From assembly GCF_030286555.1 (NCBI RefSeq), contig NZ_JASVWF010000003.1:434001-498000 (forward strand): a DNA stretch of 64,000 nucleotides, written 5' to 3'. A program made the position numbers and the translations under genes. Positions 1-8,606 of the stretch are shown here, piece by piece (position 1 is the stretch's first letter; the number at the start of each line of letters is the position of its first letter). The stretch is from Actinomycetospora termitidis. Its GTDB lineage: Bacteria > Actinomycetota > Actinomycetes > Mycobacteriales > Pseudonocardiaceae. The notes under the pieces were generated by a model that had not been told where the DNA came from, did not search any database, and saw only the letters and a list, made by a program, of their open reading frames with translations.

Positions 1-10
1 CGTGCGGCGG

Positions 11-30
11 CGATGACGGAGGAGTCATCG
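11..30. repeat. short inverted repeat near window start
   Basis: A 7-base arm (CGATGAC) is followed by 6 bases and its exact complement (GTCATCG). It lies in the roughly 100 bases before the first gene, where I see no convincing coding frame. It may be the end of a terminator from a gene left of the window or a regulatory palindrome. Confidence 0.35.
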
Positions 31-82
31 TGGCACGGTGGGCGGTGGGGGCCGCGTGCGGCCCTTCCGCGCGCGGGCGTAC

Positions 83-101
83 GGAGGTTAGCCTCACCTC
101 A
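83..101 (+). promoter_or_regulatory. putative DtxR/IdeR iron box
   Basis: The 19-mer GGAGGTTAGCCTCACCTCA matches the actinobacterial iron box TTAGGTTAGGCTCACCTAA at 15 of 19 positions, including the central AGGTTAG and CTCACCT half sites. It overlaps the ribosome-binding region and first base of the start codon of the small Cys-rich gene at 101, a good position for repression by an iron-loaded DtxR-family regulator. Binding is inferred. Confidence 0.55.
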
Positions 102-388
102 TGGGCAAGCGGGCCGCGACGACGTGGGTGGATGCCCTCGCGCGGCTGCGTCCCCGCGACCGTGCCGCCGCCGGTCCCGTGCCCGTCCCCGCGCCGACCC
201 GGCTCGTGGTCGATCCGGCCCGGGCGTGCGCGATCACCGGGGCGAAGCGGGCCAAGAAGAAGTGCTGCCGGTCCACGCCCCGCTGCAAGGGCTGCCCCGT
301 GGTGCTGATGCGCGCCGCGCGGGCCGCCGAGTCCGGGCTGACGGGCAAGGAGCTCGCCCGCGCCGTGAAGCGCGCCCGGGCGGCCTGA
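101..388 (+). CDS. small basic Cys-rich conserved protein
   Basis: A 95-residue, Arg/Lys/Ala-rich protein. Its middle carries closely spaced cysteines in the pattern CCRSTPRCKGCPVV (about residues 58-71) plus an upstream Cys in ACAITGAKRAKKK. That spacing suggests metal binding or a redox site; I cannot assign a function. Similar short CC..PRC..CPV proteins occur as hypotheticals in actinobacteria. There are no signal peptide or membrane segments, so it is probably cytosolic. The ATG at 101 is chosen because a GGAGG lies 13 bases upstream and the iron-box-like palindrome runs into it, suggesting iron-dependent control. Transcribed towards the convergent Nudix gene. Confidence 0.7.
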   Translation: MGKRAATTWVDALARLRPRDRAAAGPVPVPAPTRLVVDPARACAITGAKRAKKKCCRSTPRCKGCPVVLMRAARAAESGLTGKELARAVKRARAA

Positions 389-413
389 CGCCTCACCCCT
401 GGCCCCACCCGCA

Positions 414-458
414 CGAACGGCACTCTCGCAGCTTCTACGTGCGCGAGAGTGCCGTTCG
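414..458. terminator. 16-bp perfect hairpin between convergent genes
   Basis: Arms 414-429 (CGAACGGCACTCTCGC) and 443-458 are perfect complements around a 13-base loop. It sits between the ends of the small Cys-rich gene and the convergent Nudix gene, so a bidirectional terminator is the simplest reading. No T-run follows, as usual for high-GC actinobacteria. The GAACGG arm ends recall the hairpin inside the MFS gene (1770-1805). Confidence 0.7.
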
Positions 459-462
459 CGCA

Positions 463-888
463 CTACGGGGAGCCCTCCAGCGCGGCCCGCAGCGCCGGGA
501 GCAGGACCTCGTCGGCCGGGAGCCACTCCACGCCGTCGAGGTCGTCGATGCCCACCCAGCGCAGGGCCAGGTGCTCCAGGGCGACCGGCTCGGCCCCGTT
601 CTCCGGGGTGCAGCGGTAGAAGCGCAGGACGAGCTCCTGGCCCGCCCGGCCCGTGACCGGCACGTCCGGCCCGAGGCGGTCCCCGACGACGACCGCGTAC
701 GCCAGTTCCTCGCGCAGCTCCCGCGCCAGGGCGTCGGTCTCGGACTCGCCGTCCTCCACGGACCCGCCCGGGAGCTCCCAGCGTCCGCGCATGTCCGGCG
801 GTTCCGCCCGCTGGGCCACGAGCAGCCGCCCGTCCCGCACCACCGCCGCCCCCACCACGACCCGCACGCGTGCATCATGACGTGTCAT
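463..888 (-). CDS. Nudix hydrolase (MutT-like)
   Basis: A 141-residue Nudix pyrophosphohydrolase, presumably cleaving a nucleoside diphosphate-X substrate such as an oxidised dNTP or NDP-sugar. The Nudix box GxxxxxExxxxxxxREUxEE is complete at about residues 41-62 (GGSVEDGE...ARELREEL), with the usual ...RWELPGG lead-in. The ATG at 888 overlaps the divergent pterin dehydratase start by two bases; a GTG at 867 (before RVVVGAAVV) would shorten it by seven residues and leave a small divergent gap, and may be the real start. Neither has a clear Shine-Dalgarno. Substrate cannot be read from the sequence. Confidence 0.85.
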   Translation of the reverse strand: MTRHDARVRVVVGAAVVRDGRLLVAQRAEPPDMRGRWELPGGSVEDGESETDALARELREELAYAVVVGDRLGPDVPVTGRAGQELVLRFYRCTPENGAEPVALEHLALRWVGIDDLDGVEWLPADEVLLPALRAALEGSP

Positions 889-889
889 G
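876..889. promoter_or_regulatory. 14-bp palindrome over divergent starts
   Basis: CATGAC-GT-GTCATG, two perfect 6-base arms around GT, spans the start codon of the pterin dehydratase and the first codons of the divergent Nudix gene. It could be an operator for two leaderless divergent transcripts. The role is inferred from position only. Confidence 0.4.
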
Positions 890-1180
890 GCCGAACTGCT
901 GTCCGACGACGCCGTCACCCAGGCCCTCGCCGACCTCCCCGGGTGGGAGCGCGACGGCGACTCGATCGTCCGCACCGCGGAGCTGCCGGGCTTCCCGGCC
1001 GCGATCTCCGTGGTGGACGAGGTCGCCGCGGCGGCCGAGGCCGCGAACCACCACCCGGACATCGACATCCGGTACTCGACGCTCACGTTCCGGCTGTCCA
1101 CGCACTCCGAGGGCGGGCTCACCGCGAAGGACCCGGACCTCGCCGCGACGATCTCCGCGGTGATCGACCGACACTCCTGA
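887..1180 (+). CDS. 4a-hydroxytetrahydrobiopterin dehydratase family protein
   Basis: A 97-residue PCD/DCoH-fold protein, the family that dehydrates 4a-hydroxytetrahydropterin to regenerate the quinonoid pterin. The full length matches the family. The signature NHHPDIDI lies at residues 54-61 and the second conserved His in STHSEGGLT at 71-79, which together form the pterin-binding site. The ATG at 887 fits the usual MAxLLSD...LPGW beginning. In actinobacteria these proteins often lack an obvious aromatic hydroxylase partner, and none is seen here. The following MFS gene begins seven bases or fewer after the stop, so the two may be co-transcribed. Confidence 0.9.
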   Translation: MAELLSDDAVTQALADLPGWERDGDSIVRTAELPGFPAAISVVDEVAAAAEAANHHPDIDIRYSTLTFRLSTHSEGGLTAKDPDLAATISAVIDRHS

Positions 1181-1184
1181 CCCG

Positions 1185-2387
1185 CTGCGCTCCGCGCCGT
1201 TCCTCGCCGTCCTCGCCGCGACCCTCGCGGCGTTCGGCGGCTACGCACTGCTGCTGCCGGTCCTGCCCCTGTGGGCGGCGGCCGGCGGCTCGGGCCCGGG
1301 TCTCGCCGGGTCGGTCACGGGCGTGTTCATGGCCGCGACCGTGGTCTCCCAGCTCGGCGTGCCCGCGCTCCTGCGCGCCGTCGGGCACCGCGCCGCGCTC
1401 GCCCTCGGTGCGCTCGCCCTCGGCCTGCCGGCCGCCCTACTGCCCCTGTCGCCGTCGCTCGCGCTGACGATGCCGGTCGCCGTCGTGCGCGGGATCGGCT
1501 TCGGCGTCCTCACCGTCACCGGCGCCTCGCTGGTCTCGGACCTGGTGCCCGCCCGGATCCGCGGGCGCGCCACCGGGGTCTACGGGATCGCGATCGGGCT
1601 CCCGCAGCTCGTCCTGCTCACCGGCGGGGTGTGGGCGTGGTCCCGGCTGGGGCCGACGACCGTGCTGCTCGTGGGCGCGGTGCTCCCGTTGCTCGCCCTC
1701 CCGGCGATGCTCCTGCTCCCCCGGCGGGTGGTGCCGGCGGGCCTGGATCCCGCCCCGGACGCCACGAACGGGCCGTTCGTCACGGGAGAAGGGGACGAAC
1801 GGCCCGGTGGTGCCGACCCGGCGGGGCTCCGCGCGCGCAGTGCCGCCGGGCCGTGGCTGGTGATGCTCGTGTGCGCCGCGAGCGCGGGCGGGGTCATCAC
1901 GGTGCTCCCACTGACCGGCGCCTCGGCCTCCGCGGCCGTGGCCCTGTTCGCCCTGACGATCGCGCAGCTGGCCGGGCGCGCGGCCTCCGGCGAGCTCGGC
2001 GACCGATTCGGGCTCGCGGGCCGGGTCACCGGCCCGGCCCTGGCGATCACCGCGGTCGGGGCGGGGACCGCGGCGGCCGGGCTGGGGACGGGGACGTCGT
2101 GGGTCGTGGTGCTCGGGGCCGGGCTGATCGGCCTGGGGTTCGGTGCGGTGCAGAACGACACCCTGGTGACGCTGTTCGACCGAGCCGGCCCCGGGCGCTC
2201 CGGCACCGCCAGCAGCGTGTGGAACACCGCGTACGACGCGGGGACCGGGGTCGGGGCCACGGCGTTGTCGGCGGTGCTGGGCGCCGCGGGCGCACCGTGG
2301 TCCTTCGCAGTCGCGGCCGCGGGGTGCGTGCTCGCGCTCGGAGCAGCGCCGTGGCGGCGCGTGCACGACGATCCGGCGTCGGGGTGA
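1185..2387 (+). CDS. MFS transporter
   Basis: A major facilitator superfamily exporter of about 400 residues with roughly twelve hydrophobic segments. The motif-A-like loop is in SDLVPARIRGRATGVYG and a long hydrophilic loop lies between the two halves. The frame opens after a stop at 1161-1163. Hydrophobic TM1 (FLAVLAATLAAFGGYALLLPVLPLW) is upstream of the first ATG (1323), so that ATG cannot be the true start. No ATG, GTG or TTG lies in frame before TM1; the only candidate is a CTG at 1185, five bases after the preceding stop. A hairpin repeat (1764-1805) is embedded in the central loop. Substrate unknown. Confidence 0.75.
   Translation: MRSAPFLAVLAATLAAFGGYALLLPVLPLWAAAGGSGPGLAGSVTGVFMAATVVSQLGVPALLRAVGHRAALALGALALGLPAALLPLSPSLALTMPVAVVRGIGFGVLTVTGASLVSDLVPARIRGRATGVYGIAIGLPQLVLLTGGVWAWSRLGPTTVLLVGAVLPLLALPAMLLLPRRVVPAGLDPAPDATNGPFVTGEGDERPGGADPAGLRARSAAGPWLVMLVCAASAGGVITVLPLTGASASAAVALFALTIAQLAGRAASGELGDRFGLAGRVTGPALAITAVGAGTAAAGLGTGTSWVVVLGAGLIGLGFGAVQNDTLVTLFDRAGPGRSGTASSVWNTAYDAGTGVGATALSAVLGAAGAPWSFAVAAAGCVLALGAAPWRRVHDDPASG
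1764..1805. repeat. hairpin element inside the MFS coding sequence
   Basis: Nested inverted repeats: ACGAACGG/CCGTTCGT around one base (1764-1780), and GGGCCGTTCGTC (1770-1781) pairing perfectly with 1794-1805. It is read through in frame as part of the hydrophilic loop between the two halves of the transporter (about residues 190-208). Its GAACGG arms resemble the intergenic hairpin at 414-458, so it may be a mobile or spreading palindromic repeat. Confidence 0.6.
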
Positions 2388-2473
2388 ACCCGTCCCGACG
2401 TCCGCGTCCCGCCGTAATGCGCCGGGATCACGCACCGACTCCCTGATCGTCGAGGCGATCGGGAGGAGACGGG

Positions 2474-2938
2474 GTGCGGCGGATCCTGCTCGCCGTGGCG
2501 GGCGGCGCGGTGGCGATGATGATCGTGGCGCAGGCGGCCACGGTACTCACCCGCGTGGACGCGGACCCGACGGCGGACCTCGGACCCGTCCCGAGCGCTC
2601 CCGCCGGGGTGGCCCCGCCCGCCACGCTCGCGCCGCTCGCCGTCGTCGCGCCCGCAGCGACCGCGGCGCCCGGCGCGGCCACACCGCCCGCCCCGAGCTC
2701 GTCGCCGGCCGTTCCGGGCGCCGGCACCCCGGGTGCGGCCGGGACGGCGACGGTCACGTCGACCGCCCGAGCCGCCACGCGCGCACCGGCCGCGGCCGAC
2801 CCGTCGTCGGGAACGGGCAGGGCGGCGACACCGGAGCGGCCGACGGCGGATCCACCGGCCCCCGCGCCGACGACGCGCACGCCACTGGCCCGGGTGTGCC
2901 TGCAGCCCGTCCTCGGCGGCTGCCTGCAGGTCGGCTGA
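2474..2938 (+). CDS. Ala/Pro-rich single-pass membrane or secreted protein
   Basis: A 154-residue protein with no family I recognise. Residues 1-25 form a hydrophobic signal or anchor segment (RRILLAVAGGAVAMMIVAQ), followed by about 115 residues of Ala/Pro/Thr-rich low-complexity sequence typical of extracytoplasmic linkers. It ends in a short conserved-looking tail with two Cys (VCLQPVLGGCLQVG) that could form a disulfide. The GTG at 2474 has a strong GGGAGGAG six bases upstream. It stands alone between the MFS gene and a convergent hypothetical gene. Composition is extreme even for this genome. Confidence 0.6.
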   Translation: MRRILLAVAGGAVAMMIVAQAATVLTRVDADPTADLGPVPSAPAGVAPPATLAPLAVVAPAATAAPGAATPPAPSSSPAVPGAGTPGAAGTATVTSTARAATRAPAAADPSSGTGRAATPERPTADPPAPAPTTRTPLARVCLQPVLGGCLQVG

Positions 2939-2940
2939 GA

Positions 2941-3555
2941 TCAGCCGGCGGTGGCGGGCTCCTTCGCGGAGGTGGTCCGGCCGCGGACCGCCGCGAGGCA
3001 GTCGTCGAGCAGGGCGAGCATGACGCCGTCCCGCGCGGAGCCGTCGAGACCGGCCGCGCGCGCGGCGACCAGCAGGTGGGCGCACGCGTGGTTGACCGGG
3101 CCGACGTGGAGCAGCGTCGAGAGCCGGCCCCCGGCCCCGTCCCCCGGGTCCTGCCCCGCCGCGCGGCGGGCGTCGGCGCGGGCCCGTGCGGCCTCGATGC
3201 GCCGCTCGAGGCGGCCGAAGAAGCGGTTCTGCGGGTCGAGCGCGAGGCCCGCCCGCGCGATCGCCGCGAGGACCAGCGGGCGGACCGGCCCGTCGTGGTC
3301 GCGGCCGGCGCCGACGAGATCGACCGCGCGCAGCGCGAGCGCCTGGCGCGCGTCGTGCGAGACGGCGTCGTTGACCTGCCAGGCGAGGGCGGCGACGGCG
3401 GGGTGGGTGCACTGCGGACGGTCGGTGAAGCGTTCGCCGGCCAGCACGGAGACGTACTCCATGACACAGCTCCCCGAGCGGGCGTCACGGTGGGCGCCGG
3501 CCTCCAGGATCGGGAGCCCCTCGGGCGTGACGGACGTCGGCTGCGTGGTCGGCAT
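2941..3555 (-). CDS. conserved actinobacterial hypothetical protein
   Basis: A 204-residue cytosolic-looking protein. Its N-terminal part has SCVMEYVSVLAGERFTDRPQ and CTHPAVAALAWQVND, a pattern I recognise from uncharacterised actinobacterial proteins but whose function I do not know. The middle is helical and Arg/Ala-rich, and a second block (HVGPVNHACAHLLVAARAAGLDG) follows. The ATG at 3555 has AGGGGGC upstream. The gene ends two bases from the convergent Ala/Pro-rich gene. Upstream, 3556-3664 holds its promoter region without a recognisable motif. Confidence 0.65.
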   Translation of the reverse strand: MPTTQPTSVTPEGLPILEAGAHRDARSGSCVMEYVSVLAGERFTDRPQCTHPAVAALAWQVNDAVSHDARQALALRAVDLVGAGRDHDGPVRPLVLAAIARAGLALDPQNRFFGRLERRIEAARARADARRAAGQDPGDGAGGRLSTLLHVGPVNHACAHLLVAARAAGLDGSARDGVMLALLDDCLAAVRGRTTSAKEPATAG

Positions 3556-3664
3556 GGCTGCCCCCTGAAGAACGCTGCGCGCGGAACAAGGGACGAGAGT
3601 AGACCGCCGGAGCCGGGTTCGGGACCCCTTGCGATCAGCGTCCGGGACGGGTGCTATCGGGGGT

Positions 3665-4390
3665 TCAGCCCCCGGAGCTCATCACCTCGGTCGCGGTGAG
3701 CGCGGCCAGCACCGTCTGCACCGTCGGGCTGACGAGCCGGACGATGTCCTGGTCGATCCCCGGCGGCACGAAGTGGCCGGAGGCGATCGCCCGCGCGCGG
3801 TCCGTCGCCGCGGTCGGGTCGAGCGGGTGCAGGGCCCGCACCCGCCGTCCGTGGTGGAGGAGCACGGTGACCATGGCGGTGTCCTCGTCCGGGTCCGCGC
3901 CGTCGAGCACCTGGCGGACCACGCTCCGGTCGTGGTGCAGGGCCCCGGTCTCGTGCACGCGCAGCGCGGAGCCGAACACCGGCATCGCGAGGTAGCCGAA
4001 GACCCGCCGCGGCTCCCGGTGGGCGAGGCCGCGCTCGACGAGCCGGTCCATCGTCCGCCGGATCATCTGGGCCCCGCGCGGCCCGGTGACGGCGTGCCCG
4101 AGGTCGCTCTTGCGGCCACCCGGGCGCACCAGGCCGTCGGCGACCCAGCAGAGCAGCGGGTCGGTGGGCTCGACCGGCCCGTACCGGTAGGACGACCCGG
4201 CGTCGAGCACGGAGGCGTCCAGCAGCAGCTCGACCATGGCCGCCGCGACGAGGAGCCCCGCCGGCTCGGTGAGGCTCGAGACGGGGCGCCCGTCCTCGTT
4301 CCCGAGGACCCAGGCGATGCGCTCGGGCAGAGTCAGTTCCCGGGTGGGGGCCGACCATCGTTCGGAACGCACGCCGGACAGCGTAGGCAC
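3665..4390 (-). CDS. GPP34 (GOLPH3/Vps74-like) family protein
   Basis: A 241-residue protein of the GPP34 family. Eukaryotic members bind phosphatidylinositol-4-phosphate; bacterial ones are common in actinobacteria and of unknown role. Recognisable blocks are LTLPERIAWVLGNEDGRPVSS near residues 19-40, an AAAMVELLLD helix at about 50-60, and a long alpha-helical remainder including AQMIRRTMDRLVERGLAHRE. Length fits the family. The GTG at 4390 starts it, with the first 17 residues probably unstructured. No partner gene is evident nearby. Confidence 0.75.
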   Translation of the reverse strand: MPTLSGVRSERWSAPTRELTLPERIAWVLGNEDGRPVSSLTEPAGLLVAAAMVELLLDASVLDAGSSYRYGPVEPTDPLLCWVADGLVRPGGRKSDLGHAVTGPRGAQMIRRTMDRLVERGLAHREPRRVFGYLAMPVFGSALRVHETGALHHDRSVVRQVLDGADPDEDTAMVTVLLHHGRRVRALHPLDPTAATDRARAIASGHFVPPGIDQDIVRLVSPTVQTVLAALTATEVMSSGG

Positions 4391-4527
4391 ACGACCCCGC
4401 CGGACCTCACCCGGTCGGGCGCCGGGATCGACCGCTCGTCCTCACCGTTCGTCGACGATCTCCACGATCGACCGGTCGTCGCATCGGGCCCACCACCCGT
4501 CCGCGCCGCACCGGACGACACGCCGAG

Positions 4528-5460
4528 TCAGAACCCGAGAGCCCGGATCGCAGCCGCGGCGGCCGCCGGGACGGCCGGGACGTTCCGCTGCGAGGTCGGG
4601 TCGGCGGGCTCGGTGTAGACGGCGACGAGGAGCGGACCGCGGTCCTGCGGGGTCGAGCTCCGCTGCGCTGCGTCTCCCGCCTGCGGGGTCGAGCTCCGCT
4701 GCGCTGCGTCTCCCGCCGGCGGCCACGTGATCGCGACGTCGTTCACCTCGCCGCCGTCGCCGCTGCCGGTCTTGTCCCCGGTGCGCCAGCCCGGCGGCAG
4801 CCCCGCGCGGATGCGCGGCCCGCCGGTGGTGTTCGCGACGAGCCAGGCGGTCAGCTGCCGTCGCCCGGTGTCGTCGAGCCCGGCTCCCAGCGTGCAGGCC
4901 TGCAGCGTGGCCGCCATCTGCCGGGGCGTGGAGGTGTCGAGGGTGCCGGTGCGGACGTTCAGGTCCGGCTCGGTGCGGTCGAAGCTCGAGACGCCGTCCC
5001 CGATCGAGCGCACGTACGCCTCGACCGCCTTCGGCCCGCCGAGCCGGCGCAGCAGCAGGTTCTCCGCGGTGTTGTCCGAGACCGTGATCGCCGCGGCGCA
5101 GAGGTCCCGGATCGTCATGGCCGTCGCCCGGGAGGTGGTCGGCGAGTTGCGCACCAGATCGCCCGCCGAGTACCGGACCACCTCGTCGAGCGGCACCCGT
5201 GCGGCCAGGATCGCGGCCGCCGTCGGCATCTTCGAGGTCGAACACATCAGGAACCGTTCGTCGGCGCGGTGGCCGACCGTCCGCCCCGTCGCGGTGTCGA
5301 GCGCGAAGACGCCGAGCCGCCCGACGAAGCCTGCCTCGATCGGGGCGAAGGGATCGTTCGTGACGGCGGGTGGCGCCGGGGCCGAGGCGGGAGTCGGGGC
5401 ACAGCCCGCCGCGAGGGCTGCCGCGCCGAGCACGAGGACCCGTCGTCGGGAAGGAGGCAT
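4528..5460 (-). CDS. class A beta-lactamase, lipoprotein
   Basis: A 310-residue serine beta-lactamase that hydrolyses beta-lactams outside the membrane. The ATG at 5460 follows AAGGAGG-like sequence and opens a twin-Arg signal (SRRRVLVLGAAALAAGC) with a lipobox Cys at 20, so it is probably Tat-exported and lipid-anchored. All class A motifs are present: S74-T-S-K77, S128-D-N130, E164-P-D-L-N168 and K230-T-G. The region after K-T-G carries a 12-residue tandem duplication (about residues 249-272), a loop insertion not expected in the family. A longer frame to 5577 exists but lacks signal-peptide logic. Divergent from the isocitrate-lyase-like gene. Confidence 0.9.
   Translation of the reverse strand: MPPSRRRVLVLGAAALAAGCAPTPASAPAPPAVTNDPFAPIEAGFVGRLGVFALDTATGRTVGHRADERFLMCSTSKMPTAAAILAARVPLDEVVRYSAGDLVRNSPTTSRATAMTIRDLCAAAITVSDNTAENLLLRRLGGPKAVEAYVRSIGDGVSSFDRTEPDLNVRTGTLDTSTPRQMAATLQACTLGAGLDDTGRRQLTAWLVANTTGGPRIRAGLPPGWRTGDKTGSGDGGEVNDVAITWPPAGDAAQRSSTPQAGDAAQRSSTPQDRGPLLVAVYTEPADPTSQRNVPAVPAAAAAAIRALGF
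4645..4716. repeat. 36-bp exact tandem duplication in beta-lactamase gene
   Basis: Copy 1 is 4645-4680 and copy 2 is 4681-4716, identical base for base. Each encodes AGDAAQRSSTPQ in the lactamase frame, so the duplication is in frame and adds 12 residues to a surface loop after the KTG motif. The unit contains GAGCTCCGCTGCGCTGCG, which looks like a low-complexity palindromic insert rather than conserved protein sequence. Confidence 0.9.
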
Positions 5461-5511
5461 GTCGACGACCTCATCAGGCCCGGACCTGTGACTGCCCGCA
5501 CACCAGGAATC

Positions 5512-5531
5512 GGTTGCACACAACCCGGGTT
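5512..5531. promoter_or_regulatory. two overlapping palindromes upstream of PEP-mutase-like gene
   Basis: GGTTG-CACA-CAACC (5512-5525) overlaps AACCCGGGTT (5522-5531), a perfect 10-base palindrome, within the 80-base divergent gap between the beta-lactamase and the isocitrate-lyase-family gene. Position suggests an operator for one or both; no regulator can be named. Confidence 0.35.
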
Positions 5532-5540
5532 CCGACCGAC

Positions 5541-6310
5541 ATGAGCACCGCTGACAAGGCCCGGGACCTGCAGGCACTGCACGCCGCCCCGGAGCTGCTG
5601 CGCGTCGTCAACGTCTGGGACGCGATCACGGCGAAGGTCGTCTCGGACATCCCCGGGACGAAGGCCCTCGCCACCGCCAGCCACGGCATCGCGGCCTCGC
5701 GGGGGTACGAGGACGGGGAGAACATCCCCCGCGACGAGATGATCGCCGAGGTCGGCCTGATCGCGCGCCAGACCTCGCTGCCGGTCTCCGCGGACCTCGA
5801 GGGCGGGTACGGCGACCCGGGCGGCACGATCGCCCGCGCGATCGGCGTCGGGATCGTCGGGGCGAACCTCGAGGACCAGATGAAGCCGCTGGCCGAGTCG
5901 GTCAAGGCCGTGGAGGCCGCTGTCGCCGCCGCGCAGTCCGAGGGCGTCGACTTCGTCCTGAACGCTCGGACGGACGCATTCGTCAAGGCCGGCGACCGCG
6001 ACCCCGCGGAGGTGCTGAAGGACGCGATCGAGCGCGGCCGCGCCTACCTGGACGCGGGCGCGTCGAACTTCTTCGTGCCCGGGAAGCTCGACGAGGCGCA
6101 GTGGACCGAGCTGGTCGGCGCTCTCGGGGAGCGCAAGGTCAACATGATCGGTATCCCCGGGTCGATCTCCCAGGAGGCGGCGCAGCGGATCGGGCTCGCC
6201 CGCATCTCGTTCGGACCGTGGTCGCAGAACACGGCGCTGACCGCCCTCGCGGAGCTGGCCGAGCGCGCCTACGACGGCGGCGGACTCGCCGAGGGCGTGC
6301 GCAAGCTGAA

Positions 6311-6314
<4 letters not shown>
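5541..6314 (+). CDS. isocitrate lyase / PEP mutase superfamily enzyme
   Basis: A 257-residue TIM-barrel enzyme of the ICL/PEPM superfamily, which makes or breaks C-C or C-P bonds of small oxo-acids. It has the barrel pattern [31 protein letters not shown] (about residues 83-94, the metal-binding Asp region) and GANLEDQ, then [10 protein letters not shown]. The KKCGH-type catalytic Cys motif of true isocitrate/methylisocitrate lyases is absent, so oxaloacetate decarboxylase or phosphonate-type chemistry is as likely as lyase. ATG at 5541 has no clear Shine-Dalgarno, perhaps leaderless. It overlaps the convergent ABC-F gene by four bases. Confidence 0.8.
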
Positions 6315-7909
<1,595 letters not shown>

Positions 7910-8047
7910 GGATCGACCGCCCGGCGGCTGGCCGGGACGGCGGAGCGGGTCGTGGGAGAGGGCGCCGCCGTCAGCGGCGGGTGCGGAGCCTCATCGACTG
8001 GATCAACACACCGTCGAGACTACGTGGTGCCGCAAGACGATTGCGCC

Positions 8048-8075
8048 TGAGCCATCATGGTGCCATTGTGGCTCA
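8048..8075. promoter_or_regulatory. 28-bp imperfect palindrome, likely autoregulatory operator
   Basis: Arms TGAGCCATCATGG (8048-8060) and CCATTGTGGCTCA (8063-8075) match at 11 of 13 positions around TG, ending two bases before the ATG of the ribbon-helix-helix gene. RHH regulators usually bind palindromes in their own promoters, so this is a strong candidate operator controlling the four-gene operon at 8077-11157. Confidence 0.65.
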
Positions 8076-8076
8076 C

Positions 8077-8586
8077 ATGGACCTGTCCCCCTTCGTCGAC
8101 CGTCTGGCCGACGAGCTCACGCTCGCCGCCGAGGCCGGCGGCGACGAGGCCCGCGCCGTAGCCGCACGGCTGTCCGCATCGCTCTCCTCCTCCGTGCGGC
8201 TGGTGCTGCTCGAGGCGCTCGCCGAGGCCGCCGACGAGATCACGCGCGACCTCGCCCCCGGCTCGGTGGAGGTCCGCCTGCGCGGGCGGGAGCCGGGCTT
8301 CGTCGTGAACCCGCCCGTGTCCGAGCCACCAGCGGCACCAGCCGGAGCCAGGACGGAGCCGGAGGTCGAGAGCACCCTCGAGCTCGACGCCGGCCCGACC
8401 ACCCGGATCAACCTCCGCCTGCCCGATGCACTGAAGGCCCGGGTCGAGGAGGCCGCCGGCCGCGAGCACCTGTCCATCAACGCCTGGCTCGTCCGCGCCG
8501 CGTCCGGCGCCCTGGCCACGGGCGCCGGCGACGCGTCCCGAGCGCGGGGCCGCCGCGGGCAGAGCTTCACCGGATGGGTCCGATGA
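8077..8586 (+). CDS. ribbon-helix-helix (HicB/Arc-like) regulator
   Basis: A 169-residue protein. An N-terminal helical region (1-60) is joined by a Pro/Ala-rich linker to a C-terminal ribbon-helix-helix fold at about 108-145 (TTRINLRLPDALKARVEEAA, then SINAWLVRAA), the DNA-binding module of HicB/Arc-type proteins. No HicA toxin is adjacent, so it looks like an operon-specific repressor rather than an antitoxin. The ATG at 8077 is chosen because the palindrome at 8048-8075 ends just before it. Its stop overlaps a possible ATG of the DUF4097 gene, pointing to one operon with the exporter downstream. Confidence 0.75.
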   Translation: MDLSPFVDRLADELTLAAEAGGDEARAVAARLSASLSSSVRLVLLEALAEAADEITRDLAPGSVEVRLRGREPGFVVNPPVSEPPAAPAGARTEPEVESTLELDAGPTTRINLRLPDALKARVEEAAGREHLSINAWLVRAASGALATGAGDASRARGRRGQSFTGWVR

Positions 8587-8606
8587 CCCGGGACCAGGAG
8601 GGCCCC

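Noticed and set aside
13..1467. 484-codon open frame covering several small genes at the left end
   Set aside because: Its translation is Arg/Pro/Ala-rich without domain features, and it runs antisense to or across recognisable genes (Nudix, PCD). It is a GC-driven shadow frame.
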